From the NCBI GenBank assembly GCA_024220505.1, contig JAKZZE010000001.1:806001-870000 (forward strand): a DNA stretch of 64,000 nucleotides, given 5' to 3'. The position numbers and the translations under genes were made by a program. A model generated the notes under the pieces. The model was not told where the DNA came from and searched no databases. It saw nothing but the letters and a program-made list of their open reading frames with translations. This document shows positions 47,532 to 60,491 of the stretch, piece by piece. This DNA comes from Rhizopus arrhizus. Lineage: Eukaryota > Mucoromycota > Mucoromycetes > Mucorales > Rhizopodaceae. Within the stretch, counting starts at the first letter, position 1, and every line of letters starts with the position of its first letter.

Positions 47532-50500
47532 GATTAATGTATGAAAAGAGTCAAGAAAAAAAAACACACAAACACACCCAGGCGTATATGACTTGTTCTC
47601 TGAATGGTGGACGGGTGCTAAATGAAAGAGAAAAAAAAGATGACGTAACAGTTTTTGGCGACACGCTCGCTGCAAATAAAATTAAATTCTCCTGGAAGGT
47701 GAAGTATTGAGAATTGAATAGTAGATAATGCATTTACATGAAGTCAGTACAGAGATGAAACGATGAAAGAGAAAAAGAAAAGATTGAGCTTTAAAAATCC
47801 CATATTGATACCATGAATATTACAGCAACAATAAGCTTCTTTTTTAAAAACAAAGTAAAAGACCTGTAAAAATAATTATGAATAAAGCGTTCAATATGCA
47901 CAAGAACAAACAGGTCTAATATATTTTGAAAATGGATAAAGGCTAAAAAGAGAAAAATTGTAAAAATGGAAAATGAGGGTTTCTATACAAGATAACTATA
48001 CAAATGTTCTTTTATTCAACTTGGTTTCCAAAGAAAACCATCTTGTAAATCTGTATGGAATGTCTATTTTATTTGCTCAGAACCTTCGCCTATTATCGTC
48101 ATACCTCGAACACCTTCTCAATAATAAAGGATCAAAGAATTTGTCCTTGAAGGGTTGAGGAAGAGTCTATTATTCAAGCGTTTACCAAAGTTCTCATCAC
48201 AGCAAATTTTATTGAAAAAAAAGTTCACTTCTTTCTCAACTGAACTAAAATTAAGATAGTGTGACCATTTTATTTATTTCACTGAATTCAGACAGTGTGA
48301 ACGAAATTTAAAGAGCATCTCTAGCGGTTTTCTAAATGACTACTTTCTCTAATATAGAGAGGGATTCTCTTCCAACAAGTCTATTTTTGTTTAGTCGCAG
48401 ATGGAGTCATATAAAAAGTAAGTGAAGTACTTACAGAATGATGTTTAAGTACCAATTTCCAAAGTATGCAGATTATCGAAATGATTACAGGTATGATAAT
48501 TGTTGTATTTTTATTTATCTTTATGGTGAATATTTATACTTTGACTTGAAAGGTTATACAATAAATCATACTAGTTACTGTACTATGCTTTTATTCGTCA
48601 TCATTGAATTGATCTATTTTCTTGAGCACAAACTTCTGATTTTGCTTTTTTACCCTATTGATATTTTGAGTGTTCAGATCGTTGGCAAGTGGCTTGTTGT
48701 ATATCGCAATCAAATCATCCTTTACTTGTGCTTCTGACAATAAGTTCAATACATGGTGTCTATGATCCCTCAATTCAAACAACTTTTTCTTTATAAGCTT
48801 GTTTGTTGAGGTAAGACTAGGGTCATCCATATGCAAAATTTGAAGAACAAGAGCATTCATGGTTGTCAAATCAATATTCTTGTAAGTATATGATTTCATT
48901 ATAAACGTAGCAGCGTTATACATCAGATTGCCTCTTTGAAACGAGAGAGGGTTCCTGAGAGAAAATTCTTCATCCTCAAATTTCTGGAAATAGTGTATAG
49001 TAACCCTATTTATTTACTGAATGCGATTTGAAGTACTAACTCATTATACTATTCTTGAGCATATGTCCTTTTGTTGAATAGAAGCAAAAATTATGCTTGC
49101 TGAAGATGTATTGGAATTTTTAGTGATCAATTCGGGAAGATTATGTATAGAGGAGCCAAGAAAAGCAGTATGAAGTATTCTATCAACCGAGTCGAAGAAA
49201 CCACTTGTCACAACTAACTCAACATATCCAAATCGGATAGTCAACTCAAAGCAATCTTTGCCATAGTGAAATTTTCGACGAATAAACGCCATAAGATTAC
49301 TTTGATAACTGTAATTAACCTGTCGGCTCAGTCATCGACTTTGGGATTGTTATGTATGAAGGAAGAAAAGCTCGCAACAAGAAACCACTGGTTGGTTAAT
49401 TTCACAACAGACTCAACAAACCTTGAGCAATATTTTCTAACTAAACGCGTTGCCTCATCAACATTCAAGTCATTGCTCTCTCTCATCAGAGCATCATTCT
49501 GATAACTATCAACTCCTGGTACTTAATGGTTTCAAAAAACCTGTTGACTAAACAAGCAAGAATGTGGTCAAGTGTACATATAACCTCGATTACAACGTGC
49601 ATACAGCAGGCTTTACAATTTAAAGAGATTTACAAAAGGATTCCTAGTTCGCTCTGTTTGTTGTTATCAATAGCATGGTTGCTCACAAAAAGGACCATAA
49701 GGTTTCAAGCAAAGCTTAATAATCACATATTTTGAGAAAACGTATTACTTAAATATTACAAAAATCTTTACTTATAGCTTATACTAATGTAAAGCAACAA
49801 AAACTTCGTTAGTTCTCAAAATAATTGATTAGTTATAATGATGAACAGGATTAACCACCAGAAGGTAGAGGTTTATCTACTCCCAAAAAAAGTGAGGGGC
49901 ATTTACTTTTACGTAGTTGCAAAAACAACTGAGACAAATCATTTAAATTCATGTGAAGGAGCGTTTGATACTGTCTGTCTGCCCCTTTACCAATGTCCCT
50001 TTTGCAAATTAACTAAACATGTTATACTATTTCAATCAAATTTCAGCTACTGAAAGAATAAATACAGCCAATGTTTTAACTGGCAATCAAAAAGATGATG
50101 TTCAAATATTTGAATTTTTATATTCTTATGGAACGCTTGAAAAAGAATAGCAAATTTTCAAAAATGGTTGTTTTTCCTGTGCCTCACAAGAGTCTAATTC
50201 AAGTCAAAGTCTTTAAATGGAAAGTTTGAGGCTCAGCATCCCAATCTATTGCATGATTTCCCTTCCTCATCAATAATTTTTCCTTGTCTATCTTCATAGA
50301 AAAAACGTGTACTCATTTCTAAGTGTATTTGTTAATAATGGTAACAATAAGCGTTTTGAGAAAAACCAACCCGCCTTCTGAGAATAAAAAACCATCCTCT
50401 GGTTTTCAACAAACGCTCTATGAACAAATTTATTACCCTCCCATTTTTTAAAAAAGCCGTCCTTTGGTGTTGGAACGACTGTGTTAATGAAAAGTATTCG

Positions 50501-50784
50501 TTATCTTAGTAGCAACCTTTTTCTAGTCAAGTCTTAACAATAGCATTTTATTTTAGGTAAACGTTACTAATTCTGCTTTAATATACGTGTTCAATTAATC
50601 TTTTTCTTTGATTAACAGAATGGTTCCCTTTTAATCAAACTGTACTTCTGCTTGTCAAGTCTACTGAGTTTAATTTCTAGGTATTCGTATTTAAATTCGG
50701 CCAATCATAAACTGACAGACAGAAAATCTAAAATTCTCCTTTTGTTTTTTATTCATTTTTTTGCTTCTTTTTTGTCGTTGAATC
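47532..50784. other. 3.2-kb region with an eroded minus-strand coding trace
   Basis: No intact gene. On the minus strand three stretches look coding: 48923-48591 (110 codons from ATG, including KDDLIAIYNKPLANDLNTQN), 49292-49044 (including FHYGKDCFELTIRFGYVEL) and about 49520-49345 (including MRESNDLNVDEATRLVRKY). They are separated by stops and frameshifts, and I cannot name a family. The rest, including 47.75-48.4 kb and 49.75-50.75 kb, shows nothing. Confidence 0.4.
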
Positions 50785-53053
50785 ATGTCTCAGTACACGT
50801 ACGACGAGCAAGGATTTAATTTCTATTACTTCCTTATATCCGTACTATCACTTTGCTTAGTACCTGTTACTATACAGTCTTTATATTCTTTATTTAAATC
50901 AACAAGTAATTATAAAATTAAAGAACAAACTGAAAGATTAAACTTTTTTTGTTAGCTTCTAAAAACAAAGATGTTTGTCACTGTCAAACATGTGAAGTAG
51001 AACGAAAGATTACAAATAATGTAAAGCCAAGTACAATTAAAAAACTATTGACAAGTCCAAAGTAAGAACAAAAGCTATCAGAAAATAAAAAAAAGATTAT
51101 TCATCTACATATAACATAGATTCCTCTTCTTGGTTATTGGATGGATTGGTATTGTGCTTTTAACAATGCAAGTAGCTAACGCTGAAATAAAAACTGCTAC
51201 TTGGGATCCTTATGAAATTATGGGCATTAAAGAGGTAATAAATCAAAATATAATATATTTATTAAGCTTATCCTCCAATACGTGTTTCACAGAGTGCTAC
51301 ATTGCCTGAAATTAAAAAGGCGTATAAGAAATTATCACTTGTTTATCACCCTGACAAGGCAAAGCCAGGAACTGAAAAAGAATCTGAAGAGCGTTTCATT
51401 GATATCACAAAGGCTTATAAAGTGTAAATAGATTACATAAAGAGAAAAGAAGGTAACAAAACTAATAATGTCTTATAGATTGACCGATGAGGATGCACGT
51501 AGAAATTTTCTTGAATTTGGTCACCCAGATGGTAAGCAAACATTCACTATGGGTGTTGCTTTGCCCAAGGGCCTCGTAGAAGGCAATGGAATGTATGTTT
51601 TGGGATTTTATGCTCTTGCATTTGGTTTAGGTTTACCTTATTTCATTGTGAGTATAAGACGAACGGATACGACAAAAGAAAAGGTTTTAATATTAATTGA
51701 TCGTAGGCTCGTTGGTGGTATAGATCGCGTCGTTTAACAAAGGATAAGATCTTAAACAAGACAATGGGTGTCTTTGTAAAAGGATTAAAGGAAGAAGATG
51801 GTTACAAAGAAATAATTTACACTTTGTCTGGTGCTATTGAATTTAAGGAAAATGCTGATATCCGTCCCAAGGAAGAAAAGATATTGAATGCGATCAATGG
51901 TTCTATTGCTGAAGAAATGGAAAACCGATTTGGTGAGAAGTTTGATCGTTTGAGCGATAATTCTACTGCTGCTTACCGTCGCAAGGCTCGTACCCTTTTA
52001 TATGCTTACTTGCTTCGTGTTGATATTTCCAAGAAGGGAGCCAGCAACCAATTGATCAAAGACCAAAAGTTCATTGTAGACAAATCTATTCATCTCCTTC
52101 AAGGTTTCATGCAAATTGCTACCGTCAAGCAGTGGCTTAATGTTTCTTGCGCATTGATGGAATTACAACAAAACTTGATGCAAGCTACATTCCCAGGTGA
52201 GGCTAATATCAAACAACTTCCTCACATCACTACTTCTCTCTTGCGCCGATATAATCGCAATAAGAAGACACCTGTCAACACTGTTCAACAATTATCTGCC
52301 ATGTCTGAAGCTGAACGCAAGGGCATGTTAAAACCTTTATCTGATTCAGAATATTTGGATGTCATGGAAGTTGCTCAACGTATCCCTAAATTGGCTGTTG
52401 AAAAAGCTGTATTCAAGGTCATCGGAGATAAGATTGTGACGACAGGCGCAATTATTACTTTTATTCTCAAGCTGAGAAATGGTGAGCTTGTTAGTGTTGA
52501 GGTAGATCAAAAAGAACAAAATGAAGACGATGACGAAGAAGAACTTTTAGAAGAAAAGAAAAAGAACAAAAAGACGTTACCTTTGGCCCACACTCCATAT
52601 TACGCAGGAGAAAAGAAACCTTGTTGGTGGATTTTCTTGGGTGATCCTAAAGTGAACCGTATTCTTGTTCCTCACAAGAAAGTCACTGATATTGTTGATG
52701 AAGAAACTGTCAAGATTCCCTTCCCTGGTCCACCCAAGCCTGGTGTTTACACCTTCTCTTTGTTTGTTAAATCAGATACCTATATTGGCACAGATATTGT
52801 ACAGGATGTTAAACTTAAGGTTCATGATCCTTCTGATCTCCCACCTGAAGAAGAAGTCGATGATAGTATCTCTGAGCCTGAGGAAGACTCTATTGCTGGT
52901 CAGATGAAGATGATGAGAGAACAAGGTCTTGCTTCTGCATTAGCTGGTGGATCTACAGGAAAGAAAGTTGAAAATGATGATTCGGATTCAGACTCAGACT
53001 CCAGCGATGACGATAATGATGCCAATTATGTTACTGAGTCGGATTCAGATTAA
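50785..53053 (+). CDS. SEC63: ER translocon J-domain protein Sec63
   Basis: Exons 50785-50905, 50956-51061, 51120-51234, 51293-51423, 51479-51647 and 51707-53053 give 662 residues (yeast Sec63 has 663). N-terminal membrane segments are FYYFLISVLSLCLVPVTI and FLVIGWIGIVLLTMQV. They are followed by a lumenal J domain (WDPYEIMGIKE; SLVYHPDKAKPG with HPD at 133-135), a third TM (VLGFYALAFGLGLPYFI) and RWWYRSRR. The cytosolic Brl domain (SGAIEFKENADIRPKEE onward) ends in an acidic Asp/Ser tail (DSDSDSSDDDND). Sec63 recruits BiP to the Sec61 channel for post-translational import. All expected elements are present in the right order and nothing is missing. Confidence 0.95.
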
Positions 53054-54360
53054 GCATGTTTAATAAAGAAAAGGATTTGTAATTTTTCATACAGCAGTTT
53101 TCTTAAATTTTTTTTTTCTTGCACTAAGAAAGCTTTCATTGGGGATCATTTATAAAGTTTTCTTTTTCATTTAGTTGTGTATTTCTATTACCCTTTTAAG
53201 GCATAGTATCTTTTGGACCTTCATTTATTAAATAATTTATATGTTTTGAACTTTCAGAAATTATGCATTCCTTTGAAGGAAGCTTTTGTCATTTTTGTGA
53301 AACGTTGACTCATAGCAATCAAAACAATAAAATGATTTTTTTTTTATTATAACGCAACTATTGTATCTTATGTCAAGACTCAGCTGGACTTTTCAATAAA
53401 ATAATGCTATAATATACATTTATAAGAAACACGAAAGACCAAGCCATAAGAGGATGCTTTTTCAAGAACAAAAATCGAAAAGTAAAATAATTTATGTATA
53501 ATTGCATGAAATAAACATAATATTTCTTCAATGAACTATGTTAACTTTTTTTTATTGAAAGTTTATTATAGCACTAAAAAATTGTTTCATGAGAATAGGA
53601 ATTACAAAATTTAAGCAATACAATAATCTTTCGCGATCAGAGTATTTTTTTGTCCTAGATAGTTAATATTATATATTCAATTATTAGTTATCGCAAACTT
53701 TTAAATAATAGTATTAATACGTATCTAACCAAAGCGCTGTATTTAAGATATTTTATTCTGTTTTTATGAATCTGAAATGTTTACAGTGATTAAGATCTGA
53801 AATATAACTTTATTCAAGTCAGATGAAAACAATAGAAGTAAGGTTAGAAATCACGATATAATATAACAAAAAATTGTAACAAAGCATACTTGTTAGTTCA
53901 TCAGCAATAAATACAATGATAGCGAGATGTAGGAATAAAAGAAAAGGTGAAGGAATGAAGCTAGTGGCAATCATATACGAAATAATGAAAATATTGATGC
54001 ATACAACTCAGTGAAAAGCATTACATTTATCTCCCAAAAAGAAATTTTTTGGAAATTAACAGCTTTGGTAACGTTCCCAAATTCATCAAAATTGTATATG
54101 CTTTGGAATGATATTGATCCTTTGACAAAATGATTTAATCCAGAAAACATTCCAAGTTTGTTTTTTCTAATAAATTGCATTTTAATAGAAATATTATACT
54201 ATAATATTAATACGATGGTGTGGATCTTGTCAGCGATTGGAACTTTTGTTACTCGGCTTTTCTATTCTTAAAAAATATAATTACATAGTAATAATACAAA
54301 CATCAATTTAATATTGGTGCTTTTTGGCTTAAAAATTATTGTAATTCACATCTGTCGTAA

Positions 54361-54392
54361 TTTTATGTTTCAAAATTTTTTGAAACATAAAA
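54361..54392. repeat. Perfect 15-bp inverted repeat with 2-nt loop
   Basis: TTTTATGTTTCAAAA at 54361-54375 is followed after two T by its exact reverse complement at 54378-54392. It could extrude as a hairpin or act as a bidirectional transcript end. No neighbouring gene explains it. Confidence 0.75.
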
Positions 54393-54661
54393 AAGAAGTT
54401 TAATACGTTCTATCAATAAAAATTGCATCAGAACCGTACTTTATCTTTTTTTTAATACCAGCCCCAAATAGTAACACAAAAAAAGTGGATTTGCATATGA
54501 AAAAAAAAAAGCGCAAAAAAGAAGAGTACTCATTGATTATTCCACCAGTTTTCTGCTTAAAAATTATTGTTAAAAAGTAAGGTTGAATACTTGTCAAAAG
54601 ATAGCTTAGAGGTACATTGGTATAATCGATTTAGAAAACTTTTTTATTTTATGTCCTGAAC

Positions 54662-54734
54662 AATAGGGGTAGGTTAAAACTTTTCCGTATGACATTTGTT
54701 ACACACGGAATTCGGAATAGATCTACCCCCTATT
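54662..54734. repeat. Imperfect stem-loop with AATAGGGGTAG arms
   Basis: AATAGGGGTAG at the left and CTACCCCCTATT at the right are complementary apart from one extra C. An inner pair TTTTCCG/CGGAA lies closer to the loop. The arms stand out from the AT-rich background. The function is unknown. Confidence 0.55.
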
Positions 54735-55177
54735 TTTTTTAAAAAAAAATTAAAAATAACGTTTACTTTTATAGCAAAAGCAAAGAAAAGAAAGGGAAAG
54801 AATTTTTTAATATGAAATACAACCTGAGTACAAAGAAAGTTTTTTTTTTAATCAAAGGAATGAATTTAATAAAAAAAAAAAGGGAGGCTGTAGGCCTTTA
54901 AATCCTACGTACCTTTTATGCAGAAAACGGTTGTACAAATAAAAAATAAGCAGACGACTACCTTGTCTATTAATATATAAAGCTCATTTAGAAGTATAAA
55001 TAAACTATTATTTAAAGATTTAAATGAGAGGACCAAGTATATAAGAAAATTTAATAGCTATAATCAAGCAAATAACTTTTTTTTTGCATTTGTTTATTTA
55101 TTTGTCTAGAATGGCTTTATCCTTTTATTTACCATCTTTTTTGGATAAATAATCTTTTAAAGTTTTAGAAATCTAAG

Positions 55178-55211
<34 letters not shown>

Positions 55212-55340
55212 GGAAAATGACTCATCAAGAACGTGAAAAAAAAATATTTAAAGAATTCTTTTTGCCAAAACTTTTTTTTTTCTTTCTTCATCAAACAATT
55301 AATCTTCTCTAAAGCTGATGGCCTAAATACTTTGTCTTTT

Positions 55341-56019
55341 CACATCTAAACCTGGCTCCTATGGTCTTTTGTCAAAAACTCCTCTTCCTAAACAAATGCT
55401 TTGCTACTTTTACGCTTCAAACATGTTTCTCTTTTTGGCCTCTTAAAATCTGTTATCTATTAACTTGGTCTTTAATCAAAGTTCAAATATATGGCCTACA
55501 TAATACATCTATTCTTTGTCTCTTCATATGGCCTCAGTTAATATCAAATGTTGGTGCGCTCTCTTTTGTTTATCTTTCTATGGTCCTTTTTGGTTTCATT
55601 CAACGCTAAACGCGTCATTCCATTGATTTCGATGGTTAAAAAGAAATCATATCTTGGCTACATAAAATGGTAAAATTATTTTTTATACAATTATTTTATT
55701 AACATTTTTTGAAATAGCTTACTTTGCCTGTCTTTGTTCGCCTTGGTCAAGATTCCTTCTTTGCCGCCCCTTTGGCTAAAAAGTAATGTTCATAATAGAA
55801 TTATCCTTTTTATTAACTTGTTCTCCTAGTTTAATAGTTTATTATCTCCTGTGCCAATATAAATGGCTTTCCTTTAAGGCTGCTCTTGTACTTGTTTTGA
55901 TGTCTGTATGGTTCACTTGGTAGCAATCCTTTCCTGTAAAAGCTCTCTTTTGGTGGTCTCTTTATTATCTTTGTACTCTCTTCTCTTTCTATCTCTTCAT
56001 GACCTCTTTGCTATGCTTC
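55341..56019 (+). other. T-rich possibly spliced transcript, coding status unclear
   Basis: Plus-strand sequence unusually rich in T with few A runs. Two intron-like units are present: 55670-55718 region (donor GTAAAA, acceptor GAAATAG) and 55784-55829 region (donor GTAATG, acceptor CTCCTAG). A frame of 82 codons at 55361-55609 and the spliced continuation encode only hydrophobic Leu/Phe/Cys-rich strings, which T-rich DNA gives by chance. I cannot decide between a small membrane protein gene and a non-coding precursor of the structured segment that follows. Confidence 0.3.
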
Positions 56020-56335
56020 TAAAATCTGTGGCAGGATGGGACGATGATCTGCTGGAACTTGTAAGCTCTAAGGAGGAATGCGAACTCAAGTAAAAGTAAT
56101 ACCCGCTCTGTTCATCCTAGTGCTAGACAGATGATGTCTTGACATCTGAAGCTACAACAAGCGAAGTAACAGACCCGGTCACGCTTTGCTTGAGAGGGGG
56201 TGATCCCTAGAAATAGGGTATATCCTTCGCAGAACATTCCAGACATAGACTTAGAACCTGACAGTGAACGGAACGCCCTTCGGGGTACCACTCATATCCT
56301 ATAGACTTGAAAAAGTGTTAATAAGAGTAATTCAA
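56020..56335 (+). ncRNA. Candidate structured RNA (RNase P RNA is one hypothesis)
   Basis: About 300 bp of much higher GC than either side, with several strong stems. CCCTA-GAAA-TAGGG is at 56205-56218 (GNRA tetraloop) and CCC-TTCG-GGG at 56276-56285 (UUCG tetraloop). CAGATG...CATCTG is at 56128-56148 and CAAGCGAAG...CTTTGCTTG at 56158-56192. A long-range GGAATG (56075-56080) can pair with CATTCC (56235-56240) around the hairpins. GGAGGAATGCGAAC near the start and ACAGACCCGGTCACG and CCAGACATAGACTTA later recall conserved regions of nuclear RNase P RNA, from memory only. Protein coding is unlikely. Boundaries are approximate. Confidence 0.45.
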
Positions 56336-58275
56336 GGGTGATTATTATTTAAAAAAAAATTAATTTTAAAAAAAAAACAAACAAAAAACAAAACAAAACT
56401 GTACTTTCGAAAGAAGCTATTTACAAAAAGGTTGCTACTCATCCATGGTTTATTATTCATAAAATTTCAATATCAATAAATTTTCGTTTTTCTCTGTTGA
56501 CGACTTCCACGTAAATCTTTATTCCTAATAACAATACTTTTAAATAAATACAAACATTTCTATAATATTTTCAAAAATCTATTATCATACAGATGTAATA
56601 AACAAAAGAAAGTATCTCTTGTATTATAATTTCCAATAACAAATGATTACTATGATATCTATTTGATGTTGCTTAATAATAGTTAGATAGTAATAACTGT
56701 AGACTGCGCAAAATGTCCATAACAATATCCTAAAATTTACTTTTTGCTCATGATCAAACACATTCATAATATTTTGGAGATTAAAAAACTTACTTATTCT
56801 GTTTATCAATTATCGTATATCAGAAAAAGCTTGCACCTATTATTTATAAAAACTGATAGAGCATTTTGAAGAAAGCAATCGTTTGATAAAGGCTGCTTAT
56901 ACTTTTTCGTCTTACAGAATTGGTATCCTTAAAATAAAGTACTTTTACCTTTCATAGATATCAATGTCCTTTACTTGTATTTTGCTGTTTAAAAAATAAT
57001 ACACTGGTTGGGCTATAGTAATGATTTTTCTTGTTTTTTTTCAATTGTTAGAAGCATGCGTTATCAATTTTTTTTTTTTTTTTTTTTGCAAATAGTTTAT
57101 TTTTATATTTTTAAACAGATTGCTTTCTATATTTTGAATGGTTTTAGACATGTTTGATTTTTTAGTACTTTTCTTTTCAGGTATAGGAAAACTGTATCCA
57201 TTATTAGTTATTATTCTTTGGTGAACTTATTGGTGTACATCATATTTCATGAATTTTAAAAGAAACACAGGTATTCCCTCTATAAATGTGATTATTTACT
57301 TCATTTATATTTTTGTAGTCTTTCTAAATTTACTGCATTCATACATATGTACTGTATGAAAATGACTCTTAAAAATAAAATTTTCAATTTTTTTAACAGT
57401 TAAATCAAATATAAACAGGATAACATCTCACCCTCTTATCCTTAGTTATGATTATCCTAAACCTTTTATTCAACATGCTTTTGCTTAGTTAGCTTCTTGA
57501 TAACTTCTTTGCTTTGCTTGGCTACAGGAAGCTTATATATCATGATGAATGTAAAAAAGCTAGGTCATTAACAAAAACGTTTTTAAATTCTATAGAAACT
57601 TGCTAGTTTTCAAGTTCCTTGGTTGAATTAAAGCAAATAAAGTATCATATTGTAATTATTCATGTTTTCTATATAAATCTTTGTTATAAATGCATAATCA
57701 AGTCTGGAATTACATTATAGTTATAAAAAGCAATTGTTTATAATTATAAAACTGTATTTTATTTAGTATACTCTTGTATTTTCAATATGACAATAAGGAA
57801 TGGTGAACTGCCTAAATGAGCTCCAATTATTTTACTCATCAAATAGGTTTTATTGTACTTTGACTAATCAGATAGCTTGTGATGGTGATATAAGCTAAAG
57901 TATATGAATGAAATAAAGTATTATAATAAATAACTTTTGTAAACTAGTAAAGGATACGGAACAAGTTCATTGTTCAAACTTATCGATTTCAAGCATACAG
58001 CAATTTGTAGAGCACATTGTAGCTAACCTTACATTTCAATTACACTATTTGTATTATTATCTCAGAAGAGCATCCATGGTTTCATATTGAACATTACGAT
58101 GTTATAAAACTTTAGAAAATATAAGCAAACCTTTCTTTCATTACGTGATTTTATCAACGTCGAATTTCTTACTATTTACATATGAATGATTTTTAAGAGA
58201 GTATAATAAAATAGTTTACAGATACACATTATATAAAATCTGAGTTGTTCTAGAGAGACACAAAGATCTTTTATT
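56336..58275. other. Intergenic region, 1.9 kb
   Basis: Very AT-rich, with a T run near 57067-57088. No gene or repeat family is recognised on either strand. Confidence 0.45.
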
Positions 58276-58901
58276 CTATAAATCTGACATTTTCTTTTCA
58301 ATTGCAGAATCAATCTGTTCTAATGAATTTGAAAACTGAACTTTTTTCAAATCTCTAATAATTGACTTTGGTAAACCCAACTGTTTTACTTTTTCTTCAT
58401 TCTCTACAATCTCTTTAACAGATAATTTTTGTGTTTCTGTAAACTTCTTTGCAAGTAAATTGATAACTAATTCCTTTTTAAGATCCGTAGGTCCGTCAAT
58501 GTATTCAATGACTGCCATGGGAGCATTGTCACCGTATCTTTTTCCGATTCTTTGAATTCGAGTGTATCCTCCTTGTCTATCAGCAAAACGAGGTGCAAGT
58601 TCATTAAATAATTTCGGTATCGTCACATCACGGCTCTAATTTTGTATTTGTTAATTAAATAAAAGCAGTTTTCTTTTTCTTTTTATACGTTAAGATAGCC
58701 AAGTGCTTGCTTTTTAGCTTCAACATCACCTCTCTTGCCAAGGGTGATCATGGAATCAGCAATGGGCTGAATTGTTTTAGCTTTGGCAACAGTGGTTTCG
58801 ATACGTCCATGTTCAATGAGAGAAGAAACAAGATTTCGAAGTAAAGAATTTCTGTGTCCACTTGAGCGGTTTAATCGACGTACATGTTTTCCGTGGTGCA
58901 T
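58276..58901 (-). CDS. Mitochondrial ribosomal protein bL17m
   Basis: Exons 58901-58689 and 58635-58276 give 190 residues. [20 protein letters not shown], then [18 protein letters not shown] and [20 protein letters not shown], are the bacterial L17 signature. About 75 extra C-terminal helical residues are typical of mitochondrial L17 (yeast MRPL8 group). It belongs to the large subunit of the mitoribosome. No separate import leader precedes the L17 core, as is common in this family. It is divergent from TAP42 with a 450-bp shared upstream region. Confidence 0.93.
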
Positions 58902-59351
58902 GTTTAATAATAAAAGAGTAATGCTTAGAACAGGGTCAGGATTTTTTTTTCCTTTTTTACTTTCCGCACTTGATGTGACTTTACTGCTACCTTCATCTGC
59001 AAGTTAGTTCCTGCAAAAAATAGAAGAAATATTTATGCACCTTTTGAAGAGTAAGCATCAAATAAAAAGATAAGGGAATTAACTAGCAATAACTCATGCC
59101 TTCATTTCTTGAAAATGACATAAAAAAAGATAATAAATTTGTCAATTATATTGCGTAATAGAATGACTACAAAATCCAATTGTATAGATTTAGGGCAATA
59201 TTTAATTTCATTGGCTTATCCAAGCTCTTGATATACCTGTTAAAAATATATATACAAGTATAAGCTATATTTATTACTGAATTGACCTTGATGGTCGGAG
59301 CAAAATAACGATAAAGAAATAAAATTTTCTTTTTTTTTACTTTTCTTTAGA
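58902..59351. promoter_or_regulatory. Shared divergent promoter region of bL17m and TAP42
   Basis: 450 bp between two start codons in opposite directions, with a T-rich tract directly before the TAP42 ATG. No specific factor site is recognised. Confidence 0.4.
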
Positions 59352-60491
59352 ATGGAAGGGCTATCGCTTGGACAATTATTCAGTTTTGGACAAAATCTCT
59401 TGACAGAGTTAGAAAACACCTCGCTTTCAAGTACTGACCCTGAGTATCAACAAAAAGTAAATCAAGGTATTACTTATTTGAATCAAGCACAGGCACTTGT
59501 TGCCAAACTTCATTTATTCAGTGACAATGAAATTATTGATGACATTAATACCAATGACTTGAAGTTTATATTAATATCAGCTTATCTTGGTGACTTGACC
59601 TTAAAGTTAAACGGAAAAGATAATAGGGCCAATATACTTGAGCAAGCCAAGGTATTTTTTTACTTTTACTTTTTTTTCATGACTCATGCGTATACCGTAG
59701 ATATTTATACAAAATTTCCTTACTACCTGTCAAACACATGAACTTGTCAATAAAGAAGATATCACTGTGATGCAACAACTTGAAGTGAATAAAAAGCCTG
59801 CTGTAGCACAGCAGCGAGAACAAAAGATAGCAAGATATAAACGCGAAAAGGAACTTAAACAGACAACTCAGCAGTTGCGTCAACAGTTGGATGAAATCAA
59901 GCAAGACGATGAAGATCGCGATGTGGACGAAATGGAACGAGATTGGGTACAATATTTAATTCAACTGGAGATCATGAAAGCATTAGAAAATTGGAATGCT
60001 ATTGAGCAAGAGATGGTCATGTTGAAAGAAATGGAAATTATGCGAGAAATGATGGAAAAACGCGGTCAATCTTCTACTTCTCCCACTGCTGTCGATCAAG
60101 TTAGTAGTAGGGCCAATTGGGGAAGAGATAAGCCATTGCTGAATAAAGAGGGCCGGCCCCTTCAACCGTTTGTGATTACTGGTAAACGGGAACAGTTGAA
60201 GAATCAAGTGTTTGGACCGGGTTACAACTTGCCAACAATGACGATTGATCAATATCTTGAACAAGAAATGGAAAGAGGAAACATCATTCAAGGAGGGTGA
60301 GTTGAAAGGAATAATAATAAAAAAAAAGGCAAATTATTGAAATTTTCTATAGAGGTGAACCACCTGAAAAGGAAGAAATTGACGATAACGACTATGAAGC
60401 ACTTGATGCTGAAACAATGAAAAAGAGGGAATGGGATGAATTTGTTGAAGCTAACCCAAGAGGAGCAGGAAATAGAGGCAATAAAGGATAA
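59352..60491 (+). CDS. TAP42/IGBP1 (alpha4) PP2A-associated protein
   Basis: Exons 59352-59651, 59701-60296 and 60353-60491 give 344 residues. The N-terminal half is helical (SLGQLFSFGQNLLTELEN; LILISAYLGDLTLKLNG-like TPR-type helices). The middle block RQQKIARYKREKE-like sequence near 59815-59860 (EQKIARYKREKELK) and the C-terminal KPLQPFVIT-like RPLQPFVITGKREQLKNQVF, then GYNLPTMTIDQYLEQEM, are the TAP42 family signature. The protein binds and stabilises free catalytic subunits of PP2A, PP4 and PP6 downstream of TOR. The acidic end DDNDYEALDAETMKKREWDE also fits. PPME1, another PP2A regulator, lies 17 kb away. Confidence 0.92.

Larger units (their letters stand above)
53054..55340. other. 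Intergenic region, 2.3 kb, with inverted repeats
   Basis: No protein gene is recognised. It includes a perfect 15-bp inverted repeat at 54361-54392, an imperfect stem at 54662-54734 and a 33-nt A run at 55178-55210. Confidence 0.45.

Noticed and set aside
3340..48412. Similar 20-nt stretch at about 3346 and 48386 (TTTGTTTAGTCG and AGATGGA)
   Set aside because: Similarity does not extend outward; probably coincidence in AT-rich DNA.
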